NCBI GenBank assembly: GCA_964424545.1
Contig: CAYRJN010000019.1
Coordinates: forward strand, 1-31,218
Direction: 5' to 3'
From: JAUVIB01 sp964424545
GTDB taxonomy: Bacteria > Calditrichota > Calditrichia > Calditrichales > Calditrichaceae
DNA: 31,218 nucleotides
Below are positions 15,764 through 24,366 of the stretch, one piece after another (position 1 is the first letter of the stretch; each line of letters starts with the position of its first letter). The position numbers and the translations under genes were made by a program. The notes beneath the pieces were generated by a model. The model worked only from the letters and a program-made list of their open reading frames with translations. It was not told the origin of the DNA and did no database searches.

Positions 15764-16960
15764 TTATTTAGTAATAAACTTATCTCCGACAAGTACGGAG
15801 GCGCCGCTGTCATCAGATACTACAATACCGGTCGAATATTTCTTATAGACGTCTTGAAGGGTTATTTCACCGACAATTTTAATATCTCTTCCCAATACTT
15901 CGCCGGTAACGGGGTGTTTAATTTCAGCGCCTTCTCGATAAATTATACATTTCATACCTTTCTTCAACCCGGTCTCATTCCCCTTATCGATCATTATATT
16001 GCCCATATCGTTTTTGATCACCAATCCTTCTACAAGCGGAAAGCTTTGTACAAATTTTATGGATAGCTTTTCAACCAATTGTTTCAAAATCTGTTGATCA
16101 AACCGGCCGGCATAGGCATCTTGCGCCGTAATGATTGTAGCCGATTCGGTATCGATTGCTCTGGCGTCAACGCTTATAGCGCCGGAGCGTGTTAAAGATA
16201 CGCTGCCGAGAATAATGGCGTCGACGCCGATACCTTTACCCAATTTAGCGGCCGTAGAGGCGTCTATAACACCGGTCATACCTAATTTTTGTTCATCCAA
16301 TATTCTTTCCAATTGATTTCTTTCGATAACTTTAAAACGTTCCTGATTGAATAAGGCGGTAATCAATTTATCAAATACAATATTACCGAGATCGCTTCCC
16401 GCTGACCCCATAGCCTCAAAAGGAAAAATAGCAATGCTCATTCTTTCGCCGACAAGATTAATTTTATTATTCCGTTTAGATTTAACGGCCGGTACGGCTG
16501 CCACTCCCACCGCACCACCTGCTGATACGGCTCCTCTTGGCGGCGGCGTAGCAGTAGCGCCCGATAAATCTTTTTGAGGAGCTTCCCTGTGTTTCCTCGG
16601 CTTTGGCGGCGCGCCACCGTTGAGTTTATCCAAATACTCTTTGGCCCTTTTTGAAGGAGCATATTGCATGGATATACGCAGATGTTGATCCGCTTTATTT
16701 AACTCGCCAAGATAATAATAGGCTATACCAAGTTCTCTATGCGGATAATATTGTATAAAATGCATACCGTAAGTGCGTATTTTTTTTGTGTCCCTTTGTT
16801 TTACTTTTAACGCTTTTTGAAAAAGTTCAACAGCTTTTTCATAATACCCTTTTTCCAACATTTCAAGACCGTTTTTATAAGCTTGGAACCATTCGCTGCC
16901 TGCCGTTGTAATTGACGCAAAAAAGAACAGCATAAATAAAATGTTAATTAGTTTTTTCAT
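15764..16960 (-). CDS. CsgG-family envelope protein with N-terminal TPR region
   Basis: The 398-aa product has a signal peptide (residues 1-20, ending ITTAG; no lipobox cysteine). A TPR-like pair of helices follows (about 25-115: YYEKAVELFQKALK ... YYLGELNKADQHL), then a proline/alanine/glycine-rich linker (116-160). Next is a CsgG-like domain (about 172-310) with FKVIERNQLERILDEQKLG and K-L-G-K-G-I-G-V-D-A-I-I-L-G-S-V, the standard CsgG core. The C-terminal 80 residues (GNETGLKKGMKCIIYREG..., GRDIKIVGEITL) resemble the FlgT/CsgG-associated beta domain. Family members help secretion or assembly at the outer membrane. Lacking a lipobox, it may be periplasmic. GGAG lies 10 nt before the ATG. 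The outer-membrane-barrel gene follows. Confidence 0.82.
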   Translation of the reverse strand: MKKLINILFMLFFFASITTAGSEWFQAYKNGLEMLEKGYYEKAVELFQKALKVKQRDTKKIRTYGMHFIQYYPHRELGIAYYYLGELNKADQHLRISMQYAPSKRAKEYLDKLNGGAPPKPRKHREAPQKDLSGATATPPPRGAVSAGGAVGVAAVPAVKSKRNNKINLVGERMSIAIFPFEAMGSAGSDLGNIVFDKLITALFNQERFKVIERNQLERILDEQKLGMTGVIDASTAAKLGKGIGVDAIILGSVSLTRSGAISVDARAIDTESATIITAQDAYAGRFDQQILKQLVEKLSIKFVQSFPLVEGLVIKNDMGNIMIDKGNETGLKKGMKCIIYREGAEIKHPVTGEVLGRDIKIVGEITLQDVYKKYSTGIVVSDDSGASVLVGDKFITK

Positions 16961-17001
16961 TAATAATTACTCCAGCTTATTTAATCCTTTTTTCCGACAT
17001 A

Positions 17002-17030
17002 GGGTTAACTTCAATTTCTGGAAGTTACCC
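17002..17030. other. Hairpin between apt and the csgG-like gene
   Basis: GGG-t-TAACTTC (17002-17012) and GAAGTTA-CCC (17021-17030) form a 10-bp stem with one bulged T and an 8-nt loop. No T-run follows on either strand directly. It may be a leader structure for the csgG-like mRNA, whose start is about 40 nt away, or a weak terminator for apt. Confidence 0.4.
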
Positions 17031-17158
17031 AAAATTTAGTTTTTGAGCAACTTTTTATTACACGTCGTTAAAAATGAGAATGTCGGGTTTGACGCGTTTT
17101 TAAATTCAATAAAAACTATAAAAATGAATGCCAAAATACCAGCAAGTACCGACAAAAT

Positions 17159-17683
17159 TCAATATTTAATTAATGCATTGTAATTATACTTATCAAGTTT
17201 ACTGTTGCCGTTTAAAAAAGTCAATTCAATTAAAAATTGGATCAGTTTTAATTTTGCGCCGCACTTTTCCAATAATTTGGCTGCGGCAAGCGCTGTGCCG
17301 CCTGTGGCCAAAAGATCATCGATCAATACGACCGATGCGCCTTCCGGAAGCGCATCCTTGTGTATTTCCAAAGAATCGCTGCCATATTCCAAATCATAAT
17401 TTTCCGTATAAGTTTTATAGGGTAATTTTCCAGGTTTGCGGATAGGCACAAAACCTTTATCCAATTGCATTGCAATAGCTGATGCAAAAATAAAACCTCG
17501 GGATTCAATACCGGCAATATATCCAACATTATATTTTTGAATTCTTTCAGCTAAAAGATCAATTGTACTTTTAAACAGTATCTTATCGCCTAACACAGGC
17601 GTAATATCTTTAAAAAGTATTCCTTTTTCTGGAAAATCCGGTACATCTCTAACCGCTTGTTTTATTTGATTCAAATTATGCAT
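17159..17683 (-). CDS. apt: Adenine phosphoribosyltransferase
   Basis: It salvages adenine: adenine + PRPP to AMP + PPi, in the cytosol. The 174-aa protein has the APRT opening (FPEKGILFKDITPVLGD, residues 17-33), the ESRGFIF loop (60-66), the RKPGKLPYKT segment (82-91) and the PRPP-binding motif V-V-L-I-D-D-L-L-A-T-G-G-T (118-130). The ATG at 17683 lies 8 nt after the acyP stop codon, so it is translated from the same message. The C-terminus (YNYNALIKY) is not conserved. Length is normal for the family. Confidence 0.95.
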   Translation of the reverse strand: MHNLNQIKQAVRDVPDFPEKGILFKDITPVLGDKILFKSTIDLLAERIQKYNVGYIAGIESRGFIFASAIAMQLDKGFVPIRKPGKLPYKTYTENYDLEYGSDSLEIHKDALPEGASVVLIDDLLATGGTALAAAKLLEKCGAKLKLIQFLIELTFLNGNSKLDKYNYNALIKY

Positions 17684-17691
17684 AATATCTC

Positions 17692-17967
17692 TTAATATTT
17701 TACTTTAAATTCATTAAAGCTATTTTTTAAATCTGTATAGTCAATTATAATGTCAATAACTTTTGAAAACGGCGGACCTTCTTTTAAATGGTCAATAAAT
17801 CGAAACAAATCACTTTCTTCGCCTTCAGCAAAAACTTCCACATCTCCGTTTAACCGATTTTTTACATAACCGCTGATTCCCAACTCATTGGCAATATTAA
17901 GCGCAAACCACCGGTATCCGACGCCTTGTACGCGTCCTTTTACCATTATTTTAACGGCCAATTTCAT
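17692..17967 (-). CDS. acyP: Acylphosphatase
   Basis: This small cytosolic enzyme hydrolyses acyl phosphates such as carbamoyl- or acetyl-phosphate. All of the 91-residue fold is covered: V-K-G-R-V-Q-G-V-G-Y-R-W (9-20, catalytic arginine R19) and G-Y-V-K-N (33-37, catalytic asparagine N37), then GDVEVFAEG. The C-terminal motif usual for the family is weaker (NEFKVKY). It lies between asnS (33 nt upstream) and apt (8 nt downstream), so it is probably co-transcribed with them. Confidence 0.94.
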   Translation of the reverse strand: MKLAVKIMVKGRVQGVGYRWFALNIANELGISGYVKNRLNGDVEVFAEGEESDLFRFIDHLKEGPPFSKVIDIIIDYTDLKNSFNEFKVKY

Positions 17968-18000
17968 ATAAACTAATATAATAAATTTTCATAATTGTGA

Positions 18001-19296
18001 TTAAGGATAAATTCTTTGCATTAATCTCGGAAAAGGAATCGTTTCACGAACATGTTTTAAACCGCAAATCCATGAAACGGTGCGTTCAACGCCTAATCCG
18101 AATCCCGAATGAGGTACCGAGCCGTGTTTTCTCAAATCGAGATACCACTGAAAGGCTTCTTCCGATAAATTATGATCTTTAATTCGCGTTAACAGCGTAT
18201 CATAATCGTCTTCACGCTGCGAACCGCCGATAATTTCTCCATATCCTTCGGGCGCCAACATATCCATCGCCAAAGCGGCATCCGGCTCTTTTTTATCCCG
18301 TTTCATATAAAACGCTTTAATAGCGGCCGGATAATGATGGATAATCACTGGTTTTTCAAATTGATCGGAAATGACGGTTTCGTCCGTACCGCCGAAATCG
18401 TCTCCTTCTATAAAATCTATATTATTTTTTTTCAATATTTCTACGGCTTCATTGTAATGTATTTTCGGGAAAGGAGGTTTTACCTGCTCAAGTTTCGTTG
18501 TGTCCCGTTCTATTTTTTGCAGTTCTTTTCGACGATTTTTTAATACGTTTTGAACGATATGGCTTACAAATTCTTCCGCGAGTTGCATATCATCATTTAA
18601 ATCGAAAAAGGCAACCTCGGGCTCTACCATCCAAAACTCTGTTAAATGTCGTCTTGTTTTTGATTTTTCGGCTCTAAAGGTCGGACCGAAACAATAAGCT
18701 TTTCCAAAAGCCATAGCGCCAGCTTCCGCATATAATTGACCGCTTTGTGTTAAATAAGCGCTTTCTCCGAAATAATCGGTTTCAAATAAGTTGGTCGTAC
18801 CTTCGGCTGCATTTGGCGTAAAAATAGGCGTATCTACTAAGGTGAATCCCCTGTCGTCAAAAAACTCTCTTATGGAACGGATAATTTCATGTCGGATGCG
18901 CAAAATGGCATGCTGTCTTGTTGAGCGCAACCATAAATGTCGATGGTCCATTAAGAAATCAGTGCCATGTTCTTTCTTGGTTATAGGATAGTCATGTGAT
19001 AGTTGAATAATCTCGAACGTATTGACTTGGAGCTCATACCCAAGGGGTGAACGTTTATCTTCTGTCACAACGCCCATTACACGAACGGAACTTTCTTGTG
19101 TTACAATGTCGGCATTGTTAAAACTCTCTTCCGATACGCTCCCTTTAAAAACAACGCATTGAATTATTTCACTGCCATCGCGTACCAACAGAAATCGTAA
19201 TTTACCACTGGAGCGTTTGTTATACAACCAGCCTTGAAGTGTAACTTCTTCTCCTGCATACTTACTAATTTCCGAAATTTGCACAACCTTAGCCAT
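18001..19296 (-). CDS. asnS: Asparaginyl-tRNA synthetase
   Basis: This is a class IIb aminoacyl-tRNA synthetase of 431 aa that charges tRNA-Asn with asparagine. An N-terminal OB-fold anticodon-binding domain (VTLQGWLYNKRSSGKLRFLL, residues 18-37) precedes the catalytic domain. Motif 2 is F-R-A-E-K-S-K-T-R-R-H-L-T-E-F-W and motif 3 is G-F-G-L-G-V-E-R. The ending I-P-F-P-R-L-M-Q-R-I-Y-P points to AsnRS rather than AspRS. The ATG at 19296 is preceded by GAAGGAAG at good distance. It probably leads the asnS-acyP-apt transcript. Its presence suggests direct Asn-tRNA charging in this organism. Confidence 0.95.
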   Translation of the reverse strand: MAKVVQISEISKYAGEEVTLQGWLYNKRSSGKLRFLLVRDGSEIIQCVVFKGSVSEESFNNADIVTQESSVRVMGVVTEDKRSPLGYELQVNTFEIIQLSHDYPITKKEHGTDFLMDHRHLWLRSTRQHAILRIRHEIIRSIREFFDDRGFTLVDTPIFTPNAAEGTTNLFETDYFGESAYLTQSGQLYAEAGAMAFGKAYCFGPTFRAEKSKTRRHLTEFWMVEPEVAFFDLNDDMQLAEEFVSHIVQNVLKNRRKELQKIERDTTKLEQVKPPFPKIHYNEAVEILKKNNIDFIEGDDFGGTDETVISDQFEKPVIIHHYPAAIKAFYMKRDKKEPDAALAMDMLAPEGYGEIIGGSQREDDYDTLLTRIKDHNLSEEAFQWYLDLRKHGSVPHSGFGLGVERTVSWICGLKHVRETIPFPRLMQRIYP

Positions 19297-19484
19297 AAAA
19301 ATTGCTTCCTTCTGTTTAGTAAATTGTTTATATTTTTTCTTACCTCTTCATTAATATCAAATTTACGTCGTTTTTTCACGATTATGAGAATAAAATTACA
19401 ATAGATATTATTAAGATTCCAATCTTTTATCGATGCAAATATAACGATAAAAAACAACGAAGAAAATATCCGAAAAAAATATTT

Positions 19485-20495
19485 CTATTGTCGTTCGCCG
19501 CGAATAAAGCGTTCTAATAATTCCACATCCACTTTAGAACCGATAAACAAAGGAACACGTTGATGTAGAGATTGGGGAACAATATCCAAAATCCGCTTTT
19601 TCCCATCGCTTGCTTTTCCTCCCGCCTGTTCAATTAAAAAAGCCATTGGATTCGCTTCATAATTGAGTCGTAATTTACCATTAGGCGCTAAAGAGCTTGA
19701 CGGATATAAGAATATCCCCCCATAAAGTAAATTTCGATGAAAATCAGCCACAAGCGATCCGATATACCTTGAATTTAGCGGGCGCCCGTCTTTTTCGTCA
19801 ATCTGTTTGACATGTCGAATATAATTTTTTACTTCCGGAGACCAATAATCAAAATTACTTTCATTGACACTATATATTTTCGCTTTTTCCGGTGTTTTTA
19901 TATTGGGATGGGATAATAAAAATTCACCGTAACTCGGATCTAAGGTAAAGCCGTGCACACCATTTCCGGTAGTATAAACAAGCATGGTACTGGAACCGTA
20001 TATAACATACCCGCTGCAAACTTGCTTATGCCCAGGCTGAAGGCAATCCTCTAAAGTTCCCGGTCTGCCTTCTACGGTAACACGTCGATAAATGGAAAAA
20101 ATTGTGCCAACGCTTACATTGGCGTCAATATTTGACGAGCCGTCCAGTGGATCAAACAGACAAACATACTTTCCGACCGGATATTGTGGGGGGATTGGAA
20201 TAATATCGTCCGCTTCTTCCGAAGCCATAACAGCAAGATTGCCGCCATGATCAAGCGCGCGCACCATTGTATCATTAGCCACTCTATCTAATTTTTTTAC
20301 TTCTTCACCTTGAATATTGATATCGCCAGTAGAACCGAGAACATCCACCAAACCGGCTTTATTGATATGATAGGAGATCAATTTTGCGGCAAAAACTATA
20401 TCGTTCATTAAATCGCTAAATTCGCCGGTGGCCTTCGGATATTTGCGCTGTTCTTCAATTATATGCCGATGAAGCGTTACTATCTGTCCGCTCAT
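19485..20495 (-). CDS. fbp: Fructose-1,6-bisphosphatase, class I
   Basis: It hydrolyses fructose-1,6-bisphosphate to fructose-6-phosphate in gluconeogenesis. The 336-aa protein carries the metal-binding motifs S-E-E (E93-E94) and F-D-P-L-D-G-S-S-N-I-D (114-124, ligands D115 and D118), and NSRYIGSLVADFHRNLLYGG in the substrate region. The length equals that of typical class I enzymes. It starts 8 nt after the uspA stop codon and is the last gene of plsY-gpsA-uspA-fbp. I see no clear intrinsic terminator before asnS. Confidence 0.95.
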   Translation of the reverse strand: MSGQIVTLHRHIIEEQRKYPKATGEFSDLMNDIVFAAKLISYHINKAGLVDVLGSTGDINIQGEEVKKLDRVANDTMVRALDHGGNLAVMASEEADDIIPIPPQYPVGKYVCLFDPLDGSSNIDANVSVGTIFSIYRRVTVEGRPGTLEDCLQPGHKQVCSGYVIYGSSTMLVYTTGNGVHGFTLDPSYGEFLLSHPNIKTPEKAKIYSVNESNFDYWSPEVKNYIRHVKQIDEKDGRPLNSRYIGSLVADFHRNLLYGGIFLYPSSSLAPNGKLRLNYEANPMAFLIEQAGGKASDGKKRILDIVPQSLHQRVPLFIGSKVDVELLERFIRGERQ

Positions 20496-20503
20496 TTCAT
20501 TAC

Positions 20504-21343
20504 CTATTTTGTTATTAATACGGGCTTAAGCGCTTTTCTCATTACTTCTACCGTCGTACTGCCGATTATTGCCTCCTTAAGACGAGAATGGCCATAACTA
20601 CCGATTACGGTTAAGGGTAGCGCAGGACAATCAATACTGGCGGCAATAATTGCATCCGCGGCATGGCCGGTTTCATGACGTAATTGAAAATTCACATCAT
20701 AGGGTTTTAAATATTTTTCTGCTTCGGTCAAAACTGCTTTACGATCATCTTCGGAATCAAATACAGCCATAACCTGTATTAATATATCGAACGATTTTGC
20801 CAAAAATGCGGATAATTGTAATGCTTTATTGGCATGTACGCTGCCGTCATAACCAATATGAATCCGTTCAAATTTTTGAAATTTCTTATCCACTAAAATG
20901 AGCGGTTTGCTTATTTGTCGCGAAACGGATTCAACCGTGGCGCCAATAAATTTTTCATTCCATTTTTCATATTCTCCGCGCGTGCCCATAATGACAATAT
21001 CATTTTGCATGGCATAGCCGCATATTTCGTCTACCGGCAATCCCAACACGGACTCCACTTCAAAATCAACGCCTTCGTCGCGCAGTATATGGCTGGCTTT
21101 AGAGAGGATTCTTTTCGATTTTTCTTCAAGAATTTTTCGTGATTCACTCTGAAATTCAGCAGAGGGAATCAACGGAACAAAACTATCCGACGCTGGACTT
21201 ATGCCCATATCGGTAAGGCGGATATCGACTACGTTGAGCACACGAACCGGAGCATTGAACTTTTTTGAAAAAAATATGGCATATTGTAAAACCGTATCGG
21301 AGTATATCGATCCGTCCAACGGCGTTAAAATAGATTTAATCAT
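20504..21343 (-). CDS. Tandem universal stress protein (two UspA domains)
   Basis: The 279-aa protein has two Usp domains. The first (1-150) starts ILTPLDGSIYSDTVLQYA and holds V-I-M-G-T-R-G-E-Y-E-K-W-N. The second (about 155-279) starts I-H-I-G-Y-D-G-S and keeps the ATP-binding signature G-S-Y-G-H-S-R-L-K-E-A-I-I-G-S-T-T. The first domain's loop is degenerate (GTRGEYEKWNEKFIGATVES), so probably only the second binds ATP in the usual way. AGGAGG lies 5 nt before the ATG. It sits between gpsA (9 nt upstream) and fbp (8 nt downstream), which suggests stress- or energy-linked control of this metabolic operon. The ligand is not known. Confidence 0.9.
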   Translation of the reverse strand: MIKSILTPLDGSIYSDTVLQYAIFFSKKFNAPVRVLNVVDIRLTDMGISPASDSFVPLIPSAEFQSESRKILEEKSKRILSKASHILRDEGVDFEVESVLGLPVDEICGYAMQNDIVIMGTRGEYEKWNEKFIGATVESVSRQISKPLILVDKKFQKFERIHIGYDGSVHANKALQLSAFLAKSFDILIQVMAVFDSEDDRKAVLTEAEKYLKPYDVNFQLRHETGHAADAIIAASIDCPALPLTVIGSYGHSRLKEAIIGSTTVEVMRKALKPVLITK

Positions 21344-21352
21344 GATAGCCTC

Positions 21353-22357
21353 CTATCCCCAATCTTCAATTTTTGATGCCCTGGTCATTAGGTCATACAT
21401 AGCCTTTTCAGGCGCCTTATTCTCAAATAAAGTTAAATAGATTTGTTCGGTTATAGGCATCTCAATATTTTCTTTACGAGAAAGTTCATACGCTGACAGC
21501 GTCGTTTTAACGCCCTCCGCAACCATAACCATTTCATCCAATACGTTTTGTAGCGGTCGTCCTTTGCCAATCTGCTCACCCACATAGCGATTTCGTGAAT
21601 GGCGGCTCATACAAGTAACAATCAAATCGCCCATACCGCTTAATCCGGCGAACGTTTTACTTAAAGCGCCCATTTTTACGCCAAGACGGTTGATTTCGAC
21701 CAATCCTCTCGTCATAAGCGCGGCCTTTGTGTTATCGCCGAATCCAGCGCCGTCGCAAATGCCGGCAGCTAGCGCGATGATATTTTTTAAGGCGCCTCCA
21801 AGTTCGACGCCTATTATATCGTCCGTTGAATAAACGCGAAAAAAATCGGCTTTAAATACATTTTGGACAAGATGCGCCGTTTCAATATCGGTGGATGCAG
21901 CCACGATAGCCGTTGGTATTCTACGGCTTACTTCTTCAGCATGACTCGGTCCGGATAAGGCTGCAATATTATTTTTCGGAATATTGCCAACCTGACTTAT
22001 TACTTCAGAAATTCTTAAAAATGTATTGTTTTCAATACCTTTTGACACGGTTACCCAAACGGGTTGATTATCTTTCAAATATTCGACAATATCCGGGATA
22101 ACTTTACGGGATACCTGAGAAGGCAAAGCATTTACAATTAATTCCGTATTTTTTAAGGCTTTTTCCAAATCCATCGTAAAATCTATGGTATTCGGTACCA
22201 AAATATCTCGCAGATATTTGCTGTTCTGTCCGTTCGATTTCACATCATCTATAACATCCTGTTCTATGGTCCAGCAAGTTACTTTGTGTCCGTTGCCCGA
22301 TAAGACCATCGCCAGAGCTGTCCCCCAGCTTCCCGCTCCGATTATTGTTATTTTCAT
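21353..22357 (-). CDS. gpsA: Glycerol-3-phosphate dehydrogenase [NAD(P)+]
   Basis: It reduces dihydroxyacetone phosphate to sn-glycerol-3-phosphate for phospholipid synthesis. The 334-aa protein opens with the Rossmann motif I-G-A-G-S-W-G-T-A-L-A (6-16), followed by VSKGIENNT, LSGPSHAEEV, the catalytic lysine in V-E-L-G-G-A-L-K-N, and GLSGMGDLIVTC with RNRYVGEQIGKG. All are hallmarks of GpsA. AGAGGGG lies just before the ATG. It follows plsY by 14 nt, so product and consuming enzyme are made from one transcript. Confidence 0.96.
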   Translation of the reverse strand: MKITIIGAGSWGTALAMVLSGNGHKVTCWTIEQDVIDDVKSNGQNSKYLRDILVPNTIDFTMDLEKALKNTELIVNALPSQVSRKVIPDIVEYLKDNQPVWVTVSKGIENNTFLRISEVISQVGNIPKNNIAALSGPSHAEEVSRRIPTAIVAASTDIETAHLVQNVFKADFFRVYSTDDIIGVELGGALKNIIALAAGICDGAGFGDNTKAALMTRGLVEINRLGVKMGALSKTFAGLSGMGDLIVTCMSRHSRNRYVGEQIGKGRPLQNVLDEMVMVAEGVKTTLSAYELSRKENIEMPITEQIYLTLFENKAPEKAMYDLMTRASKIEDWG

Positions 22358-22371
22358 TTTCCCCTCTATTT

Positions 22372-23025
22372 TTAATTATTGTTATTAGTTTGATCATTTT
22401 TCTTGCCGAAAGACAGTTTATTTTCATTACCGTTTAACAACCTTTTTATATTCTCCTTGTGCAGTATCCAGATTCCGATAAATACAATCAGACTCAAATA
22501 AAACAAGATATCGGGAATATTTTGACCGTAAATGAATTTTTGCAAAAGAATGATAATAAATAAACTGAGTGAGGCAATTAAAGAAGCGAGCGATACATAT
22601 TTGGAAACGGCTACAACCACTATAAATATTATGAAAACAATAGTTAATTGCAGCGGCAGTAATCCCCAAAAAACACCGGCTGAAGTAGCAACCCCTTTTC
22701 CGCCTTTAAAGCCGGCAAAGAGCGTCCAAATATGGCCCGAAACGGCCCCGATAGCGGCAATAATCTGAAAATATATCAGGTGCTCTACAGGAACATGAAA
22801 TATCTCTGGAAGCCAGAAAACAGGGGCGAAGCCTTTAAATATATCAACGGCCATGACACCTACTCCTGCTTTCCACCCAAGAACTCGAAAAACGTTCGTC
22901 GCACCGGCATTACCACTGCCAAAATTGCGAATATCTATTTTCTTCAACAATTTTCCGGTTAGTATAGCGGTCGGACACGAACCGATTAAATAACTAATAA
23001 TTAAAATTAAAATGCCGTCTACCAT
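22372..23025 (-). CDS. plsY: Acyl-phosphate:glycerol-3-phosphate acyltransferase
   Basis: This integral inner-membrane enzyme acylates glycerol-3-phosphate at position 1 with acyl-phosphate. The 217-aa protein has about five hydrophobic segments and the three PlsY motifs: G-S-G-N-A-G-A-T-N-V-F-R (36-47), G-F-K-G-G-K-G-V-A-T (about 105-114) and H-K-E-N-I-K-R-L near the C-terminus. The tail (KKNDQTNNNN) is polar and non-conserved. It leads the plsY-gpsA-uspA-fbp group. A sigma-70-like promoter candidate lies about 45 bp upstream. Confidence 0.95.
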   Translation of the reverse strand: MVDGILILIISYLIGSCPTAILTGKLLKKIDIRNFGSGNAGATNVFRVLGWKAGVGVMAVDIFKGFAPVFWLPEIFHVPVEHLIYFQIIAAIGAVSGHIWTLFAGFKGGKGVATSAGVFWGLLPLQLTIVFIIFIVVVAVSKYVSLASLIASLSLFIIILLQKFIYGQNIPDILFYLSLIVFIGIWILHKENIKRLLNGNENKLSFGKKNDQTNNNN

Positions 23026-23069
23026 AATTTGACCTTTTCTTACGCCTACAAATAATCATAATTGACAAG

Positions 23070-23113
23070 CGTATAAAATGTAAATTACACTTATGCAATA
23101 CGTTTAATTAAAC
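23070..23113 (-). promoter_or_regulatory. Candidate promoter/operator of the plsY operon
   Basis: On the minus strand there is TTGCAT (23093-23098), a 17-nt spacer and TATACG (23070-23075). An 11-bp palindrome TGTAA-A-TTACA (23079-23089) lies in the spacer, and a perfect 12-bp palindrome GTTTAATTAAAC (23102-23113) lies just upstream of the -35. The arrangement would suit a repressor site, but the DNA is AT-rich and this is unproven. Confidence 0.35.
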
Positions 23114-23216
23114 AATTCTATTCAAAGATAAGAAGAAAATAAACTTAAATAAAGAATTATTTAGAGAAATATTAACTTTTGTGAATAAAAAAAGGTAAGA
23201 TGCGGGCATAAATAAA

Positions 23217-24224
23217 CTAAATCGTAATTTTACGATTTTTATAAGCGGACATCATCTCTAAAAACGCCTCAACGATATTGGGGTCCCATTTCCCCTGTTT
23301 TGTTTCATCTTTAATAACTTCTAAGGCTTCTTCTTCACTCAGCGCTTTACGGTATGGCCTATCGGTAGTAAGAGCGTCAAACATATCAACAATACCGATT
23401 ATACGAGCGTGTAAGGGTATTTCCTCTCCTTTTAATCCTTCCGGATATCCGCTACCGTCCCAACGTTCCTGATGATATTTTATGGAGGGAATAACGGGCT
23501 GCAATGTTTTTAACGGTTTACAAATTCTCTCTCCGATTTCGGGATGTGTTTTTATTTCTTCGAATTCCGACGGGGTTAACGGTCCGTTTTTCAATAAAAT
23601 AGAATCCGCAATGGATATTTTGCCAATATCATGCAAAATACCGCCGCGATTTAATATTTTTAAATCTTTTTCCGGTAACCGCAGTTTACGCCCGAGAGCT
23701 TCAGCGAGAGTAGAAAGACGACCGCAATGTCCTTCGGTATATTTATCTTTGGCTTCTACCGCGCGCGCCAAACTAAAGATAACCTGTTTAGCCTGCTCCA
23801 GATCATTCAATGACTCCCTTAGCTTTATGAGGTTTTTTACCCTGGCGCGTAATTCAATTATATTTACCGGCTTGGTAACAAAATCATCAACGCCCGCTTC
23901 AAGTCCCTTAATACGGTCTTCCTGACTTTCTAAAGCCGTAATCATAATAATAGGAATAAAACGGGTTTTTGAGTCGCCTTTAACTTTTCTGGCTACCTCA
24001 AAACCATTCATACCGGGCATCATTACATCCAGCAGAATTAAATCCGGCATAACACTATTAGCCATTTCCAGCGCTTTAAGTCCATTATTGGCGGTAAAAA
24101 ATTCATATACCGGATCATAGGTATCTTCCAATATTTGTTTGATAATCTCCACATTTTCAGGCAGATCGTCAACAATTAGAATTTTAGGGCTGGATACTTT
24201 GATGATCAATTTAAATTCCCTCAT
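23217..24224 (-). CDS. Response regulator with HD-GYP domain (probable c-di-GMP phosphodiesterase)
   Basis: This 335-aa two-domain protein has a receiver domain (about 12-135) with D19-D20, phosphoacceptor D66 (LLDVMMPG), T96 and K118. An HD-GYP domain (about 145-320) follows with H198-D199 (LHDIGK) and H-Q-E-R-W-D-G-S-G-Y-P (251-261). The intact GYP motif predicts hydrolysis of cyclic di-GMP. No histidine kinase is adjacent, so it is an orphan regulator. The ATG at 24224 has no visible ribosome site. A TTG five codons later (AGGG 8 nt upstream) is an alternative start. It is not clearly linked to the plsY operon, which begins 191 nt later. Confidence 0.92.
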   Translation of the reverse strand: MREFKLIIKVSSPKILIVDDLPENVEIIKQILEDTYDPVYEFFTANNGLKALEMANSVMPDLILLDVMMPGMNGFEVARKVKGDSKTRFIPIIMITALESQEDRIKGLEAGVDDFVTKPVNIIELRARVKNLIKLRESLNDLEQAKQVIFSLARAVEAKDKYTEGHCGRLSTLAEALGRKLRLPEKDLKILNRGGILHDIGKISIADSILLKNGPLTPSEFEEIKTHPEIGERICKPLKTLQPVIPSIKYHQERWDGSGYPEGLKGEEIPLHARIIGIVDMFDALTTDRPYRKALSEEEALEVIKDETKQGKWDPNIVEAFLEMMSAYKNRKITI

Positions 24225-24291
24225 ACAAAATAAGGATAAGAAACATTTAACGGCTTTACAGTGATATCGGACACATTTTTAAAAAGTTTAG

Positions 24292-24333
24292 AAAAAAAAA
24301 AAGACAAATTTTAATAAAAAATTTGTCTTTTTT
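24292..24333 (-). terminator. Terminator of the kor operon
   Basis: GACAAATTTT and AAAATTTGTC form a perfect 10-bp stem with a 5-nt loop (24303-24327), extended by A-T pairs on both sides. On the minus strand a T-run (plus-strand A-run 24292-24302) follows. It lies about 40 nt after the korB stop codon. The symmetric A/T flanks may also stop transcription from the other direction. Confidence 0.75.
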
Positions 24334-24366
24334 AATCATTATCCTATTTTATTCGTTAAATAAATA

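Noticed and set aside
23160..23216. T-rich stretch after the HD-GYP gene as an intrinsic terminator
   Set aside because: A T-run is present, but the sequence before it does not form a stable stem.
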